Of a DNA stretch of 64,000 nt, positions 24,701-37,729 are shown one piece after another. The notes below the pieces were generated by a model. It was given only the letters and a program-made list of their open reading frames with translations. It was not told the origin of the DNA and ran no database searches. Positions within the stretch are counted from its first letter, which is position 1. Every line of letters starts with the position of its first letter. The stretch is from Hippophae tibetana. Lineage: Eukaryota > Streptophyta > Magnoliopsida > Rosales > Elaeagnaceae. Location: positions 33,158,001-33,222,000 of the forward strand of contig CM072801.1 of the NCBI GenBank assembly GCA_037013495.1, written 5' to 3'. The position numbers were made by a program, and so were the translations under genes.

Positions 24701-26117
24701 GTAAGGACTATTATAATATATCAAATTTAAGCTCTTATCGATTCACACAATTAGTGGTAGCCTCAATAAGGAACTTGAATTATGTACCCAAATCCATCAT
24801 TTACATCACTTACCAAGGGTTTTAGGTTTTTCTCCCAAATTTCCGTTTTACTTAGTTTTAATTTTATTCAAAAGAACTGTAAAGGAGATATTTGTGCCGA
24901 CCATGGGTTCTTTATATATGTGTTCAATAAATCTCTATTTTTTGAAAAAAAAAAAAAGAGAATAGTAAAAGAAAGAAGCAACTGTTGAAATTTAAAAAAA
25001 AAACAAAACCTTTGATAAATTCTACTCATAACTTAATACGACTATAATTTTTGACTCGATTATCGTAACGAAAATTATAATATATCAAATCGAAGCTCTT
25101 ATCGATTCACACAATTATTTCTAGCCTCACTATGGAACCTGAATGATATACCCAAATTCCATCATTTACATCACTAACCAAGGGTTTTAGCTTTTTCTCG
25201 CAAATTTCCGCTTTACTTACTTTCGATTTTATTCAATAGAGGTCTAAAGGAGATATTTGTTACGACCAAGGTTTCATTATTTATGAGGTCCATAAATCTA
25301 TATTCTTTGAAATGGAAGTAGGAGAATAGAAAAAGAAAGGAGCAACTGTTGAAACTTTCAATAAAACAAAACATTTAAGAAATCGAACTTTCAACTTTAT
25401 ACGACCAAAACTTTTGACTATGGTATGGTAAGGACTATTATAATATATCAAATTTAAGCTCTTATCGATTCACACAATTAGTGGTAGCCTCAATAAGGAA
25501 CTTGAATTATGTACCCAAATCCATCATTTACATCACTTACCAAGGGTTTTAGGTTTTTCTCCCAAATTTCCGTTTTACTTAGTTTTAATTTTATTCAAAA
25601 GAACTGTAAAGGAGATATTTGTGCCGACCATGGGTTCTTTATATATGTGTTCAATAAATCTCTATTTTTTGAAAAAAAAAAAGAGAATAGTAAAAGAAAC
25701 AAGCAACTGTTGAAATTTAAAAAAAAAACAAAACATTTAATAAATTCTACTCATAACTTAATACGACTATAATTTTTGACTCTATTATCGTAACGAAAAT
25801 TATAATATATCAAATCGAAGCTCTTATCGATTCACACAATTATTTCTAGCCTCACTATGGAACCTGAATTATATACCCAAATTCCATCATTTACATCACT
25901 AACCAAGGGTTTTAGCTTTTTCTCGCAAATTTCCGTTTTACTTACTTTCGATTTTATTCAATAGAGCTCTAAAGGAGATATTTGTTACGACCAAGGTTTC
26001 ATTATTTATGAGGTCCATAAATCTATATTCTTCGAAAACGAAATAGGAGAATAGATAAAGAAAGGAGCAACTGTTGAAATTTTCAATAAAACAAAACATT
26101 TAAGAAATCGAACTTTC
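21763..26117 (+). repeat. Dimers 31-36, six-dimer mosaic
   Basis: A starts are 21763, 22487, 23214, 23939, 24666 and 25393; B starts are 22124, 22851, 23576, 24303, 25030 and 25755. Dimers 32 and 34 share an A unit followed by a cggctataac/taaaatatc B unit at an offset of 1,452 bp. Dimers 35-36 repeat dimers 29-30 at about 4,354 bp, sharing aaaacctttgat, gactctattatcg and agataaagaaagg. A33 has gccgccatgggttc, a form between the gccgaccatggg and gccgccatgggg types, and may be a recombinant. Three A units (23360, 24812 and 25539) carry ccaaggg; these are the last in the window. Confidence 0.9.
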
Positions 26118-26842
26118 AACTTTATACGACCAAAACTTTTGACTATGGTATCGTAAGGACTATTATAATATATCAAATTTAAGCTCTTATCGATTCACAC
26201 AATTAGTGGTAGCCTCAATAAGGAACTTGAATTATGTACCCAAATCCATCATTTACATCACTTACCTAGGGTTTTAGGTTTTTCTCCCAAATTTCCGTTT
26301 TACTTAGTTTTAATTTTATTCAAAAGAACTGTAAAGGAGATATTTGTGCCGCCATGGGGTCTTTATATATGTGTTCAATAAATCTCTATTTTTTGAAAAA
26401 AAAAATAGGAGAATAGTAAAAGAAACAAGCAACTGTTGAAATTTAAAAAAAAACAAAACATTTGATAAATTCTACTCATAACTTTATACGACTATAACTT
26501 TTGACTCCATTATCGTAACGAAAATTATAATATATCAAATCGAAGCTCTTATCGATTCACACAATTATTTATAGCCTCACTATGAAACCTGAATTAGATA
26601 CCCAAATTCCATCATTTACATCACTAACCAAGGGTTTTAGCTTTTTCTCGCAAATTTCCGTTTTACTTACTTTCAATTTTATTCAATAGAGCTCTAAAGG
26701 AGATATTTGTTACGACCAAGGTTTCATTATTTATGAGGTCCATAAATCTATATTCTTCGAAAAGGAAATAGGAGAATAGAAAAAGAAAGGAGCAACTGTT
26801 GAAATTTTCAATAAAACAAAACATTTAAGAAATCGAACTTTC

Positions 26843-27206
26843 AACTTTATACGACCAAAACTTTTGACTATGGTATCGTAAGGACTATTATAATATATCA
26901 AATTTAAGCTCTTATCGATTCACACAATTAGTGGTAGCCTCAATAAGGAACTTGAATTATGTACCCAAATCCATCATTTACATCACTTACCTAGGGTTTT
27001 AGTTTTTCTCCCAAATTTCCGTTTTACTTAGTTTTAATTTTATTCAATAGAACTGTAAAGGAGATATTTGTGCCGACCATGGGTTCTTTATATATGTGTT
27101 CAATAAATCTCTATTTTTCGAAAAAAAAAATAGGAGAATAGTAAAAGAAAGGAGCAACTGTTGAAATTTGAAAAAAAAAACAGAACATTTAATAAATTCT
27201 ACTTTT
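26843..27206 (+). repeat. Representative A-type monomer (364 bp)
   Basis: A monomers begin aactttatacgaccaaaac. They are told from B by gactatggtatcg, ggactattataat, ttagtggtagcc, atgtacccaaatcc, cttacctagggttttag, cccaaatttccg, gaactgtaaagg, gccgaccatggg, and two oligo-A runs (after ttcg or ttttg, and after gaaatttg or gaaattt). The 3' end reads ctacttttaac or ctactcataac where it passes into B. Most A units carry one CCATGG (27077-27082 here) and most carry CCTAGG. Length varies from about 359 to 367 bp, mainly through the oligo-A runs. I see no internal sub-repeat of about 180 bp by eye. Confidence 0.95.
27111..27133. other. Imperfect dyad flanking the oligo-A run in A units
   Basis: A units of the ttttcg type contain ctatttttcg, an A-run, then tag. 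This gives complementary arms CTATTTTT (27111-27118) and AAAAATAG (27126-27133) around a short loop. Other A units have ttttttg in place of tttttcg but keep both arms. The variant gaaaaaatatag, common after 40 kb, shortens the right arm. It could form a small hairpin in single-stranded DNA or satellite RNA, but an A/T dyad in a 70% AT repeat has little specificity. Confidence 0.3.
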
Positions 27207-30200
27207 AACTTTATACGACTATAACTTTTGACTCGGGTATCGTAACGAAAATTATAATATATCAAATCGAAGCTCTTATCGATTCACACAATTATTTCTG
27301 GCCTCACTATGGAACCTGAATGATATACCCAAATTCCATAATTTACATCACTAACCAAGGGTTTTAGCTTTTTCTCGCAAATTTCCGCTTTACTTACTTT
27401 CGATTTTATTCAATAGAGGTCTAAAGGAGATATTTGTTACGTCCAAGGTTTCATTATTTATGAGGTCCATAAATCTATATTCTTTGAAATGGAAGTAGGA
27501 GAATAGAAAAAGAAAGGAGCAACTGTTGAAATTTTCAATAAAACAAAACATTTAAGAAATCGAACTTTCAACTTTATACGACCAAAACTTTTGACTATGG
27601 TATCGTAAGGACTATTATAATATATCAAATTTAAGCTCTTATCGATTCACACAATTAGTGGTAGCCTCAATAAGGAACTTGAATTATGTACCCAAATCCA
27701 TCATTTACATCACTTACCTAGGGTTTTAGGTTTTTCTCCCAAATTTCCGTTTTACTTAGTTTTAATTTTATTCAAAAGAATTGTAAAGGAGATATTTGTG
27801 CCGACCATGGGTTCTTTATATATGTGTTCAATAAATCTCTATTTTTTGAAAAAAAAAAGGAGAATAGTAAAAGAAAGAAGCAACTGTTGAAATTTAAAAA
27901 AAAAACAAAACATTTGATAAATTCTACTTTTAACTTTATACGACTATAACTTTTGACTCGGGTATCGTAACGAAAATTATAATATATCAAATCGAAGCTC
28001 TTATCGATTCACACAATTATTTCTGTCCTCACTATGGAACCTGAATTATATACCCAAATTCCATCATTTACATCACTAACCAAGGGTTTTAGCTTTTTCT
28101 CGCAAATTTCCGTTTTACTTACTTTCGATTTTATTCAATAGAGCTCTAAAGGAGATATTTGTTACGACCAAGGTTTCATTATTTATGAGGTCCATAAATC
28201 TATATTCTTCGAAAAGGAAATAGGAGAATAGAAAAAGAAAGGAGCAACTGTTGAAATTTTCAATAAAACAAAACATTTAAGAAATCGAACTTTCAATTTA
28301 TACGACCAAAACTTTTGACTATGGTATCGTAAGGACTATTATAATATATCAAATTTAAGCTCTTATCGATTCACACAATTAGTGGTAGCCTCAATAAGGA
28401 ACTTGAATTATGTACCCAAATCCATCATTTACATCACTTACCTAGGGTTTTAGGTTTTTCTCCCAAATTTTTGTTTTACTTAGTTTTAATTTTATTCAAT
28501 AGAACTGTAAAGGAGATATTTGTGCCGACCATGGGTTGTTTATATATGTGTTCAATAAATCTCTATTTTTTGAAAAAAAAAGGAGAATAGTAAAAGAAAG
28601 AAGCAACTGTTGAAATTTAAAAAAAAACAAAACATTTGATAAATTCTACTCATAACTTTATACGACTATAACTTTTGACTCGATTATCGTAACGAAAATT
28701 ATAATATATCAAATCGAAGCTCTTATTGATTCACACAATTATTTCTCGCCTCACTATGGAACCTGAATTATATACCCAAATTCCATCATTTACATCACTA
28801 ACCAAGGGTTTTAGCTTTTTCTCGCAAATTTCCGTTTTACTTACTTTCGATTTTATTCAATAGAGCTCTAAAGGAGATATTTGTTACGACCAAGGTTTCA
28901 TTATTTATGAGGTCCATAAATCTATATTCTTCGAAAAGGAAATAGGAGAATAGAAAAAGAAAGGAGCAACTGTTGAAATTTTCAATAAAACAAAACATTT
29001 AAGAAATCGAACTTTCAACTTTATACGACCAAAACTTTTGACTATGGTATCGTAAGGACTATTATAATATATCAAATTTAAGCTCTTATCGATTCACACA
29101 ATTAGTGGTAGCCTCAATAAGGAACTTGAATTATGTACCCAAATCCATCATTTACATCACTTACCTAGGGTTTTAGGTTTTTCTCCCAAATTTTTGTTTT
29201 ACTTAGTTTTCATTTTATTCAATAGAACTGTAAAGGAGATATTTGTGCCGACCATGGGTTCTTTATATATGTGTTCAATAAATCTCTATTTTTCGAAAAA
29301 AAAATAGGAGAATAGTACAAGAAAGGAGCAACTGTTGAAATTTGCAAAAAAAAAACAAAACATTTGATAAATTCTACTTTTAACTTTATATGACTATAAC
29401 TTTTGACTCGGGTATCGTAACGAAAATTATAATATATCAAATCGAAGCTCTTATCGATTCACACAATTATTTCTGGCCTCACTATGGAACCTGAATGATA
29501 TACCCAAATTCCATAATTTACATCACTAACCAAGGGTTTTAGCTTTTTCTCGCAAATTTCCGCTTTACTTACTTTCGATTTTATTCAATAGAGGTCTAAA
29601 GGAGATATTTGTTACGTCCAAGGTTTCATTATTTATGAGGTCCATAAATCTATATTCTTTGAAATGGAAGTAGGAGAATAGAAAAAGAAAGGAGCAACTG
29701 TTGAAATTTTCAATAAAACAAAACATTTAAGAAATCGAACTTTCAACTTTATACGACCAAAACTTTTGACTATGGTATCGTAAGGACTATTATAATATAT
29801 CAAATTTAAGCTCTTATCGATTCACACAATTAGTGGTAGCCTCAATAAGGAACTTGAATTATGTACCCAAATCCATCATTTACATCACTTACCTAGGGTT
29901 TTAGGTTTTTCTCCCAAATTTCCGTTTTACTTAGTTTTAATTTTATTCAAAAGAATTGTAAAGGAGATATTTGTGCCGACCATGGGTTCTTTATATATGT
30001 GTTCAATAAATCTCTATTTTTTGAAAAAAAAAGGAGAATAGTAAAAGAAAGAAGCAACTGTTGAAATTTAAAAAAAAAACAAAACATTTGATAAATTCTA
30101 CTTTTAACTTTATACGACTATAACTTTTGACTCGGGTATCGTAACGAAAATTATAATATATCAAATCGAAGCTCTTATCGATTCACACAATTATTTCTGT

Positions 30201-30468
30201 CCTCACTATGGAACCTGAATTATATACCCAAATTCCATCATTTACATCACTAACCAAGGGTTTTAGCTTTTTCTCGCAAATTTCCGTTTTACTTACTTTC
30301 GATTTTATTCAATAGAGCTCTAAAGGAGATATTTGTTACGACCAAGGTTTCATTATTTATGAGGTCCATAAATCTATATTCTTCGAAAAGGAAATAGGAG
30401 AATAGAAAAAGAAAGGAGCAACTGTTGAAATTTTCAATAAAACAAAACATTTAAGAAATCGAACTTTC

Positions 30469-33400
30469 AATTTATACGACCAAAACTTTTGACTATGGTA
30501 TCGTAAGGACTATTATAATATATCAAATTTAAGCTCTTATCGATTCACACAATTAGTGGTAGCCTCAATAAGGAACTTGAATTATGTACCCAAATCCATC
30601 ATTTACATCACTTACCTAGGGTTTTAGGTTTTTCTCCCAAATTTTTGTTTTACTTAGTTTTCATTTTATTCAATAGAACTGTAAAGGAGATATTTGTGCC
30701 GACCATGGGTTCTTTATAAATATGTTCAATATATCTCTATTTTTTGAAAAAAAAAAATAGGAGAATAGTAAAAGAAAGAAGCAACTGTTGAAATTTTCAA
30801 AAAAAAACAAAACATTTGATAAATTCTACTCATAACTTTATACGACTATAACTTTTGACTCGGGTATCGTAACGAAAATTATAATATATCAAATCGAAGC
30901 TCTTATCGATTCACATAAATATTTCTGGCCTCACTAAGGAACCTAAATGATATACCCAAATTCCATCATTTACATCACTAACCAAGGGTTTTAGCTTTTT
31001 CTCGCAAATTTCTGTTTTAATTACTTTCGATTTTATTCAATAGAGCTCTAAAGGAGATATTTGTTACGACCAAGGTTTCATTATTAATGTTTTCCATAAA
31101 TCTATATTCTTCGAAAAGGAAAGAGGAGAATAGAAAAATAAAGGAGCAACTGTTGAAATTTTCAATAAAACAAAACATTTAATAAATCGAACTTTCAACT
31201 TTATACGACAAAAACTTTTGACTATGGTATCGTAAGGACTATTATAATATATCAAATTTAAGCTCTTATCGATTCACACAATTAGTGGTAGCCTCAATAA
31301 GTAACTTGAATTATGTACCCAAATCCATCATTTACATCACTTACCTAGGGTTTTAGTTTTTCTTCCAAATTTTCCGTTTTACTTAGTTTTAATTTTATTC
31401 AATAGAACTATAAAGGAGATATTTGTGCCGACCATGGGTTCCTTATATATGTGTTCAATAAATCTCTATTTTTCGAAAAAAAAAATAGGAGAATAGTAAA
31501 AGAAAGGAGCAACTGTTGAAATTTGAAAAAAAAACAGAACATTTGATAAATTCTACTTTTAACTTTATACGACTATAACTTTTGACTCGGGTATCGTAAC
31601 GAAAATTATAATATATCAAATCGAAGCTCTTATCAATTCACACAATTTTTTCTGGCCTCACTATGGAACCTGAATGATATACCCAAATTCCATCATTTAC
31701 ATCACTAACCAAGGCTTTTAGCTTTTTCTCGCAAATTTCCGTTTTACTTACTTTCGATTTTATTCAATAGAGCTCTAAAGGAGATATTTGTTACGACCAA
31801 GGTTTCATTATTTATGAGGTCCATAAATCTATATTCTTCGAAAACGAAATAGGAGAATAGAAAAAGAAAGGAGCAACTGTTGAAATTTTCAATAAAACAA
31901 AACATTTAAGAAATCGAACTTTCAACTTTATACGACCAAAACTTTTGACTATGGGATCGTAAGGACTATTATAATATATCAAATTTAAGCTCTTATCGAT
32001 TCACACAATTAGTGGTAGCCGCAATAAGGAACTTGAATTATGTACCCAAATCCATCATTTACATCACTTACCTAGGGTTTTAGGTTTTTCTCCCAAATTT
32101 TTGTTTTACTTAGTTTTAATTTTATTCAATAGAACTGTAAAGGAGATATTTGTGCCGACCATGGGTTGTTTATATATGTGTTCAATAAATCTCTATTTTT
32201 TGAAAAAAAAAGGAGAATAGTAAAAGAAAGAAGCAACTGTTGAAATTTAAAAAAAAACAAAACATTTGATAAATTCTACTCATAACTTTATACGACTATA
32301 ACTTTTGACTCGATTATCGTAACGAAAATTATAATATATCAAATCGAAGCTCTTATTGATTCACACAATTATTTCTCGCCTCACTATGGAACCTGAATTA
32401 TATACCCAAATTCCATCATTTACATCACTAACCAAGGGTTTTAGCTTTTTCTCGCAAATTTCCGTTTTACTTACTTTCGATTTTATTCAATAGAGCTCTA
32501 AAGGAGATATTTGTTACGACCAAGGTTTCATTATTTATGAGGTCCATAAATCTATATTCTTCGAAAAGGAAATAGGAGAATAGAAAAAGAAAGGAGCAAC
32601 TGTTGAAATTTTCAATAAAACAAAACATTTAAGAAATCGAACTTTCAACTTTATACGACCAAAACTTTTGACTATGGTATCGTAAGGACTATTATAATAT
32701 ATCAAATTTAAGCTCTTATCGATTCACACAATTAGTGGTAGCCTCAATAAGGAACTTGAATTATGTACCCAAATCCATCATTTACATCACTTACCTAGGG
32801 TTTTAGGTTTTTCTCCCAAATTTTTGTTTTACTTAGTTTTCAATTTACTCAATAGAACTGTAAAGGAGATATTTGTGCCGACCATGGGTTCTTTATATAT
32901 GTGTTCAATAAATCTCTATTTTTCGAAAAAAAAATAGGAGAATAGTACAAGAAAGGAGCAACTGTTGAAATTTGCAAAAAAAAAACAAAACATTTGATAA
33001 ATTCTACTTTTAACTTTATATGACTATAACTTTTGACTCGGGTATCGTAACGAAAATTATAATATATCAAATCGAAGCTCTTATCGATTCACACAATTAT
33101 TTCTGGCCTCACTATGGAACCTGAATGATATACCCAAATTCCATAATTTACATCACTAACCAAGGGTTTTAGCTTTTTCTCGCAAATTTCCGCTTTACTT
33201 ACTTTCGATTTTATTCAATAGAGGTCTAAAGGAGATATTTGTTACGTCCAAGGTTTCATTATTTATGAGGTCCATAAATCTATATTCTTTGAAATGGAAG
33301 TAGGAGAATAGAAAAAGAAAGGAGCAACTGTTGAAATTTTCAATAAAACAAAACATTTAAGAAATCGAACTTTCAACTTTATACGACCAAAACTTTTGAC

Positions 33401-34098
33401 TATGGTATCGTAAGGACTATTATAATATATCAAATTTAAGCTCTTATCGATTCACACAATTAGTGGTAGCCTCAATAAGGAACTTGAATTATGTACCCAA
33501 ATCCATCATTTACATCACTTACCTAGGGTTTTAGGTTTTTCTCCCAAATTTCCGTTTTACTTAGTTTTAATTTTATTCAATAGAACTGTAAAGGAGATAT
33601 TTGTGCCGATCATGGGTTCTTTATATATGTGTTCAATAAATCTCTATTTTTTGAAAAAAAATAGGAGAATAGTAAAAGAAAGAAGCAACTGTTGAAATTT
33701 AAAAAAAAACAAAACATTTGATAAATTCTACTTTTAACTTTATATGACTATAACTTTTGACTCGGGTATCGTAACGAAAATTATAATATATCAAATCGAA
33801 GCTCTTATCGATTCACACAATTATTTCTGGCCTCACTATGGAACCTGAATTATATACCTAAATTCCATCATTTACATCACTAACCAAGGGTTTTAGCTTT
33901 TTCTCGCAAATTTCCGTTTTACTTACTTTCGATTTTATTCAATAGAGCTCTAAAGGAGATATTTGTTACGACCAAGGTTTCATTATTTATGAGGTCCATA
34001 AATCTATATTCTTTGAAAAGGAAGTAGGAGAATAGAAAAAGAAAGGAGCAACTGTTGATATTTTCAATAAAACAAAACATTTAAGAAATCGAACTTTC
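30469..34098 (+). repeat. Five-dimer higher-order unit, copy 1
   Basis: A starts are 30469, 31197, 31924, 32647 and 33375; B starts are 30834, 31561, 32284, 33012 and 33736. Every unit has its exact counterpart 3,631 bp to the right, down to oligo-A lengths and rare changes such as cactaaggaacc, caattttttctgg, ccaaggcttttagc, tatgggatcg, gtagccgcaataagg, tttcaatttactc, gccgatcatggg and gttgatattttc. The only difference I noticed is atacctaaattcc at about 33,859 against atacccaaattcc in the other copy. Identity starts just after 30,480, where ttcaatttatacgac here stands against ttcaactttatacgat. Confidence 0.94.
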
Positions 34099-37000
34099 AA
34101 CTTTATACGATCAAAACTTTTGACTATGGTATCGTAAGGACTATTATAATATATCAAATTTAAGCTCTTATCGATTCACACAATTAGTGGTAGCCTCAAT
34201 AAGGAACTTGAATTATGTACCCAAATCCATCATTTACATCACTTACCTAGGGTTTTAGGTTTTTCTCCCAAATTTTTGTTTTACTTAGTTTTCATTTTAT
34301 TCAATAGAACTGTAAAGGAGATATTTGTGCCGACCATGGGTTCTTTATAAATATGTTCAATATATCTCTATTTTTTGAAAAAAAAAAATAGGAGAATAGT
34401 AAAAGAAAGAAGCAACTGTTGAAATTTTCAAAAAAAAACAAAACATTTGATAAATTCTACTCATAACTTTATACGACTATAACTTTTGACTCGGGTATCG
34501 TAACGAAAATTATAATATATCAAATCGAAGCTCTTATCGATTCACATAAATATTTCTGGCCTCACTAAGGAACCTAAATGATATACCCAAATTCCATCAT
34601 TTACATCACTAACCAAGGGTTTTAGCTTTTTCTCGCAAATTTCTGTTTTAATTACTTTCGATTTTATTCAATAGAGCTCTAAAGGAGATATTTGTTACGA
34701 CCAAGGTTTCATTATTAATGTTTTCCATAAATCTATATTCTTCGAAAAGGAAAGAGGAGAATAGAAAAATAAAGGAGCAACTGTTGAAATTTTCAATAAA
34801 ACAAAACATTTAATAAATCGAACTTTCAACTTTATACGACAAAAACTTTTGACTATGGTATCGTAAGGACTATTATAATATATCAAATTTAAGCTCTTAT
34901 CGATTCACACAATTAGTGGTAGCCTCAATAAGTAACTTGAATTATGTACCCAAATCCATCATTTACATCACTTACCTAGGGTTTTAGTTTTTCTTCCAAA
35001 TTTTCCGTTTTACTTAGTTTTAATTTTATTCAATAGAACTATAAAGGAGATATTTGTGCCGACCATGGGTTCCTTATATATGTGTTCAATAAATCTCTAT
35101 TTTTCGAAAAAAAAAATAGGAGAATAGTAAAAGAAAGGAGCAACTGTTGAAATTTGAAAAAAAAACAGAACATTTGATAAATTCTACTTTTAACTTTATA
35201 CGACTATAACTTTTGACTCGGGTATCGTAACGAAAATTATAATATATCAAATCGAAGCTCTTATCAATTCACACAATTTTTTCTGGCCTCACTATGGAAC
35301 CTGAATGATATACCCAAATTCCATCATTTACATCACTAACCAAGGCTTTTAGCTTTTTCTCGCAAATTTCCGTTTTACTTACTTTCGATTTTATTCAATA
35401 GAGCTCTAAAGGAGATATTTGTTACGACCAAGGTTTCATTATTTATGAGGTCCATAAATCTATATTCTTCGAAAACGAAATAGGAGAATAGAAAAAGAAA
35501 GGAGCAACTGTTGAAATTTTCAATAAAACAAAACATTTAAGAAATCGAACTTTCAACTTTATACGACCAAAACTTTTGACTATGGGATCGTAAGGACTAT
35601 TATAATATATCAAATTTAAGCTCTTATCGATTCACACAATTAGTGGTAGCCGCAATAAGGAACTTGAATTATGTACCCAAATCCATCATTTACATCACTT
35701 ACCTAGGGTTTTAGGTTTTTCTCCCAAATTTTTGTTTTACTTAGTTTTAATTTTATTCAATAGAACTGTAAAGGAGATATTTGTGCCGACCATGGGTTGT
35801 TTATATATGTGTTCAATAAATCTCTATTTTTTGAAAAAAAAAGGAGAATAGTAAAAGAAAGAAGCAACTGTTGAAATTTAAAAAAAAACAAAACATTTGA
35901 TAAATTCTACTCATAACTTTATACGACTATAACTTTTGACTCGATTATCGTAACGAAAATTATAATATATCAAATCGAAGCTCTTATTGATTCACACAAT
36001 TATTTCTCGCCTCACTATGGAACCTGAATTATATACCCAAATTCCATCATTTACATCACTAACCAAGGGTTTTAGCTTTTTCTCGCAAATTTCCGTTTTA
36101 CTTACTTTCGATTTTATTCAATAGAGCTCTAAAGGAGATATTTGTTACGACCAAGGTTTCATTATTTATGAGGTCCATAAATCTATATTCTTCGAAAAGG
36201 AAATAGGAGAATAGAAAAAGAAAGGAGCAACTGTTGAAATTTTCAATAAAACAAAACATTTAAGAAATCGAACTTTCAACTTTATACGACCAAAACTTTT
36301 GACTATGGTATCGTAAGGACTATTATAATATATCAAATTTAAGCTCTTATCGATTCACACAATTAGTGGTAGCCTCAATAAGGAACTTGAATTATGTACC
36401 CAAATCCATCATTTACATCACTTACCTAGGGTTTTAGGTTTTTCTCCCAAATTTTTGTTTTACTTAGTTTTCAATTTACTCAATAGAACTGTAAAGGAGA
36501 TATTTGTGCCGACCATGGGTTCTTTATATATGTGTTCAATAAATCTCTATTTTTCGAAAAAAAAATAGGAGAATAGTACAAGAAAGGAGCAACTGTTGAA
36601 ATTTGCAAAAAAAAAACAAAACATTTGATAAATTCTACTTTTAACTTTATATGACTATAACTTTTGACTCGGGTATCGTAACGAAAATTATAATATATCA
36701 AATCGAAGCTCTTATCGATTCACACAATTATTTCTGGCCTCACTATGGAACCTGAATGATATACCCAAATTCCATAATTTACATCACTAACCAAGGGTTT
36801 TAGCTTTTTCTCGCAAATTTCCGCTTTACTTACTTTCGATTTTATTCAATAGAGGTCTAAAGGAGATATTTGTTACGTCCAAGGTTTCATTATTTATGAG
36901 GTCCATAAATCTATATTCTTTGAAATGGAAGTAGGAGAATAGAAAAAGAAAGGAGCAACTGTTGAAATTTTCAATAAAACAAAACATTTAAGAAATCGAA

Positions 37001-37729
37001 CTTTCAACTTTATACGACCAAAACTTTTGACTATGGTATCGTAAGGACTATTATAATATATCAAATTTAAGCTCTTATCGATTCACACAATTAGTGGTAG
37101 CCTCAATAAGGAACTTGAATTATGTACCCAAATCCATCATTTACATCACTTACCTAGGGTTTTAGGTTTTTCTCCCAAATTTCCGTTTTACTTAGTTTTA
37201 ATTTTATTCAATAGAACTGTAAAGGAGATATTTGTGCCGATCATGGGTTCTTTATATATGTGTTCAATAAATCTCTATTTTTTGAAAAAAAATAGGAGAA
37301 TAGTAAAAGAAAGAAGCAACTGTTGAAATTTAAAAAAAAACAAAACATTTGATAAATTCTACTTTTAACTTTATATGACTATAACTTTTGACTCGGGTAT
37401 CGTAACGAAAATTATAATATATCAAATCGAAGCTCTTATCGATTCACACAATTATTTCTGGCCTCACTATGGAACCTGAATTATATACCCAAATTCCATC
37501 ATTTACATCACTAACCAAGGGTTTTAGCTTTTTCTCGCAAATTTCCGTTTTACTTACTTTCGATTTTATTCAATAGAGCTCTAAAGGAGATATTTGTTAC
37601 GACCAAGGTTTCATTATTTATGAGGTCCATAAATCTATATTCTTTGAAAAGGAAGTAGGAGAATAGAAAAAGAAAGGAGCAACTGTTGATATTTTCAATA
37701 AAACAAAACATTTAAGAAATCGAACTTTC
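34099..37729 (+). repeat. Five-dimer higher-order unit, copy 2
   Basis: A starts are 34099, 34828, 35555, 36278 and 37006; B starts are 34465, 35192, 35915, 36643 and 37367. This is the tandem partner of 30469-34098. The match runs past the unit end to about 37,909, where ctcccaaatttccg here differs from ctcccaaatttttg in copy 1 at about 34,278. Matched length is therefore about 3.8 kb at a period of 3,631 bp. Such near-identity against a background where neighbouring dimers differ at many sites implies a recent duplication or an assembly duplication. Confidence 0.94.

Larger units (their letters stand above)
26118..30468 (+). repeat. Dimers 37-42, with a three-dimer duplication
   Basis: A starts are 26118, 26843, 27570, 28295, 29017 and 29745; B starts are 26480, 27207, 27932, 28654, 29382 and 30106. 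Dimer 37 repeats dimer 31 at about 4,355 bp, sharing gccgccatgggg, tatttatagcc and tttcaatttt. The tract B38-A40 repeats at B41-A43 with a 2,175-bp offset (3 dimers), sharing ccataatttac, acgtccaagg, aaaagaattgtaaagg and tttctgtcctc. Dimers 40-41 also match dimers 45-46 at about 3,630 bp (gggttgtttat, cttattgattc, tttctcgcc), so they are a partial upstream copy of the 5-dimer unit that follows. Confidence 0.9.

Noticed and set aside
27064..27083. Ribosome-binding-site-like aaaggag ahead of GTG, and Kozak-like ccgaccatggg, leading into a frame of about 20 codons
   Set aside because: The frame is very short, its end depends on the oligo-A length, and the context varies freely between copies (gccgcc, gcccacc, gccaacc). 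A purine-rich repeat gives such matches by chance.
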